The notes under the pieces were generated by a model. That model was given only the letters and a program-made list of their open reading frames with translations. It ran no database searches and was not told the DNA's origin. 15,134 nt of DNA, taken from NCBI GenBank assembly GCA_030638785.1, contig DAOWDY010000197.1:1-15134 (forward strand). The letters are read 5' to 3'. This document shows, piece by piece, positions 13,678 through 15,134 of the stretch (position 1 is the first letter of the stretch; each line of letters starts with the position of its first letter). Source of the stretch: Candidatus Thorarchaeota archaeon. GTDB lineage: Archaea > Asgardarchaeota > Thorarchaeia > Thorarchaeales > Thorarchaeaceae. The position numbers and the translations under genes were made by a program.

Positions 13678-14577
13678 TTACACGGGGAACATTATGTAGA
13701 TAGATGGCAACACCAAATATCCAAACAACAATAGAAGGAGGAGACACACAGCTAGTAATGCCCAAATCCTTCTGTCCCACTTGATTATGGTACCACCATC
13801 GAATGGTTGGAAGGGTATCATATTGAAGAGTCCAAGCATAGCATTAAGACTGATACCAATTTGGATGATGAAGTACACAGGTTGAGTGAGTCCAAATCCG
13901 GCCAGAGGAATAATGATAGACACAATTGCAAAGATCGCTGCTAGAACAAAGTTGGACATAGGTCCAGCTGCATTTACTTTACCGTCCTTTTCTAGACTCT
14001 CAGTTCCACTTGTGAAAACGACACCTGTTCCAAAGATTGGAATTCCAAACAGAATTGCAACTAATGAAAGATAGTAACCAGATGTTGTCATTCGGAACTC
14101 TGCCCACATATTGTAATGTTGTGCTACAAATTTGTGAGCAAATTCATGCACAAAATACGCAAGTAGTAGAGAGCCAGCAAGAATTACTAGCAGCCACCAA
14201 AAGCCTGTTAAGACTAATTCTGGGACAACTGAGAAAGCTCCAATAATTCCGTTTGATTGTAAGGAGATACTGACGAGAGTTACGAGTATTGCTGAGATAG
14301 CCAAGTCTTTCCTTTCTTGAGCTGAGAATCGACTTCTTTTTCTCTTAGGTTTTTTTCGTGAGGTCTGTTGACGGTCGTAGGTTCGGGTTTCTTTACTTGG
14401 CTCAGTGTAGCTATAATCTAGAGAGTCGGCAACACGACGTTTTGCCTTGTCTTTTACAAGATGAATCCCCGGACATCCGTGCCCCTCAGGGAGACGATGG
14501 TCTGAACAATACACACCATTGCAATATGGACATGTGAAACATAGGTCCTCGTTTCCGCAGAGAGAACAGTGAGCCAT
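13678..14577 (-). CDS. Site-2 protease (M50 family) with N-terminal AN1 zinc finger
   Basis: Residues 4-35 form an AN1-type zinc finger (C4, C7, C13, C16 or C19, C24, H27, H33, C35 as candidate ligands). A basic, charged linker (about 40-90) leads to a polytopic membrane domain. The protease has the HEFAH zinc motif (H144, E145, H148), a conserved NAAGP..N segment (202-209) and the second metal motif NMIPFQPFDGG with D260. About six hydrophobic helices are visible. Such enzymes cut transmembrane segments of regulatory substrates. The AN1 finger, known in eukaryotes for links to ubiquitin and stress proteins, faces the cytosol by inference. AGGTG lies seven bases before the ATG. Downstream, 52 bases separate it from top6B with no clear promoter, so cotranscription is plausible but unproven. 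Confidence 0.9.
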   Translation of the reverse strand: MAHCSLCGNEDLCFTCPYCNGVYCSDHRLPEGHGCPGIHLVKDKAKRRVADSLDYSYTEPSKETRTYDRQQTSRKKPKRKRSRFSAQERKDLAISAILVTLVSISLQSNGIIGAFSVVPELVLTGFWWLLVILAGSLLLAYFVHEFAHKFVAQHYNMWAEFRMTTSGYYLSLVAILFGIPIFGTGVVFTSGTESLEKDGKVNAAGPMSNFVLAAIFAIVSIIIPLAGFGLTQPVYFIIQIGISLNAMLGLFNMIPFQPFDGGTIIKWDRRIWALLAVCLLLLLLFGYLVLPSIYIMFPV

Positions 14578-14611
14578 TTTATTACACCTAAGAGTTCTTC
14601 TTCTCTCTGCT

Positions 14612-14626
14612 CAATTTAGAATCACC
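14612..14626 (-). promoter_or_regulatory. Candidate TATA element for the AN1-M50 protease gene
   Basis: On the - strand the sequence GATTCTAAATTGAG lies about 40 bases before the ATG. It would give a leader of about 20 bases that contains the AGGTG ribosome binding site. The match is by composition and spacing. Confidence 0.3.
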
Positions 14627-14670
14627 TCAAAAGGCTATTCCTAATGGCCAGATGGATGAATGATGAATTT

Positions 14671-14682
14671 CGAAAATTAAGA
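14671..14682 (+). promoter_or_regulatory. Candidate BRE/TATA promoter of the FAD oxidoreductase gene
   Basis: CGAAAATTAAGA has a BRE-like CGAAA followed by ATTAA. It predicts transcription start near 14701-14704, giving a leader of about 45 bases that holds an inverted repeat and the GAGG ribosome binding site at 14737-14740. Confidence 0.4.
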
Positions 14683-14695
14683 AGGGGCAACCCTT
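14682..14695 (+). repeat. Short hairpin with GNRA-type loop
   Basis: AAGGG (14682-14686) and CCCTT (14691-14695) form a five-base-pair stem closed by GCAA, a GNRA tetraloop sequence. It lies between the candidate TATA box and the larger inverted repeat. It may be upstream of the transcript start, in which case it has no RNA role. Confidence 0.35.
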
Positions 14696-14700
14696 AAGTG

Positions 14701-14732
14701 AGATGTTCATCGGAACGCGTTGGCGAACATCT
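14701..14732 (+). repeat. Inverted repeat in the leader of the FAD oxidoreductase gene
   Basis: AGATGTTC (14701-14708) is repeated as its exact complement GAACATCT at 14725-14732. Between the arms lies the perfect palindrome AACGCGTT (14714-14721). The element starts at the predicted transcription start and ends four bases before the GAGG ribosome binding site. It could be an operator for a dimeric regulator or a leader hairpin near the ribosome binding site. Confidence 0.5.
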
Positions 14733-14748
14733 TCTTGAGGTAATAATC

Positions 14749-15134
14749 TTGGATTATGATGTAGCTATTGTCGGGAGCGGACCTGCTGGTATATTTTGTG
14801 CACTAGAGCTGATCAAGAATAAACCCGATTTGAAAGTAATCTTGATTGAGCGAGGGAAAGGAATCGAGTCACGTTCCTGCCCGAACACTACAATGGCTAG
14901 AGGTTGCACTAAGTGCAACCCCTGTGATATCTTGGCAGGATGGGGTGGCGCAGGATCATTTTCTGATGGCAAACTGACAAAATCAACCCAGGTTGGTGGT
15001 TGGCTAGATGAGATAATTGGCGAGCCCAACTTGAAAGATCTCATCGAATATGTTGACAGACAGTACATCAGATACGGTGCCCCAACGGAACTCTTCGGTT
15101 CGAATGAAGATGATGTCGAGGAGTACACCAGAAA
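14749..15134 (+). CDS. FAD-dependent oxidoreductase, COG2509-like (5' part, truncated by window end)
   Basis: The first 128 codons are present and open to the window end. Translation starts at TTG (14749-14751), with GAGG eight bases upstream. The N-terminus is a Rossmann FAD-binding fold, DYDVAIVGSGPAGIFCALEL, with G9, G11 and G14 of the GxGxxG motif and an acidic ERGKG end of the second strand. A cysteine cluster follows (C44, C53, C56, C59) and then GWGGAGSFSDGKL, the signature of COG2509 FAD-dependent dehydrogenases. The physiological substrate of this family is not known to me. The cysteine cluster suggests a metal or redox site. It is divergent from the membrane protease gene, with a structured promoter region between them. 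Confidence 0.85.
   Translation, partial: MDYDVAIVGSGPAGIFCALELIKNKPDLKVILIERGKGIESRSCPNTTMARGCTKCNPCDILAGWGGAGSFSDGKLTKSTQVGGWLDEIIGEPNLKDLIEYVDRQYIRYGAPTELFGSNEDDVEEYTR

Noticed and set aside
14754..15128. A 124-codon open frame on the - strand at the right end
   Set aside because: The + strand over the same bases encodes an unmistakable FAD-binding N-terminus with GxGxxG and a conserved COG2509 signature.
1..15134. CRISPR arrays, tRNA or rRNA genes, insertion sequences or an integrated element
   Set aside because: No regularly spaced repeats, cloverleaf-like segments, transposase or integrase motifs or long flanking repeats were seen, and gaps between genes are at most 171 bases.

Overview
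The window reads as chromosomal archaeal DNA. It encodes both subunits of DNA topoisomerase VI, an AmmeMemoRadiSam-type radical SAM enzyme, a membrane protease with an N-terminal AN1 zinc finger, a Roadblock/LC7 protein and two longin-like proteins. Genes are preceded by Shine-Dalgarno motifs and by AT-rich elements that resemble BRE/TATA boxes. The mix of Roadblock, longin-like and AN1 domains points to an Asgard archaeon, possibly of the Thorarchaeia type. That placement is inferred from domain content only. Genes are densely packed: the largest gap is 171 bases (14578-14748). I see no tRNA, rRNA, CRISPR array, insertion sequence or integrase.

Region 1 (1-4080) alternates in strand. It holds a possible gene tail, a small DUF3303-like protein, a stand-alone RecB/Cas4-like PD-(D/E)XK nuclease, a cytoplasmic transglutaminase-like cysteine protease, a 487-residue coiled-coil protein ending in a winged helix, and an unrecognised helical protein. 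Several convergent neighbours overlap at their stop codons.

Region 2 (4160-7901, + strand) runs from the AmrS-like radical SAM enzyme to a DUF2797 protein, then to two tandem paralogues with a longin-like N-terminal domain and two winged-helix-like repeats. The paralogues are separated by a segment that can form two mutually exclusive hairpins.

Region 3 (7893-9122, - strand) is a two-gene unit: a Roadblock/LC7 protein followed by a NifB-family radical SAM protein that keeps the cysteines expected to bind the cluster precursors. No nif genes are nearby.

Region 4 (9214-14577, - strand) is a candidate five-gene unit in transcription order: AN1-M50 site-2 protease, top6B, top6A, a coiled-coil/winged-helix protein and a PD-(D/E)XK nuclease-like protein. 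The A subunit keeps the catalytic tyrosine but has serine in place of the second aspartate of the TOPRIM DxD motif. The linkage of topoisomerase VI to a nuclease and a coiled-coil DNA-binding protein is the strongest candidate here for an uncharacterised system.

Region 5 (14578-15134) is a divergent promoter region with two hairpins, followed by the first 128 codons of a COG2509-type FAD-dependent oxidoreductase that runs off the window.
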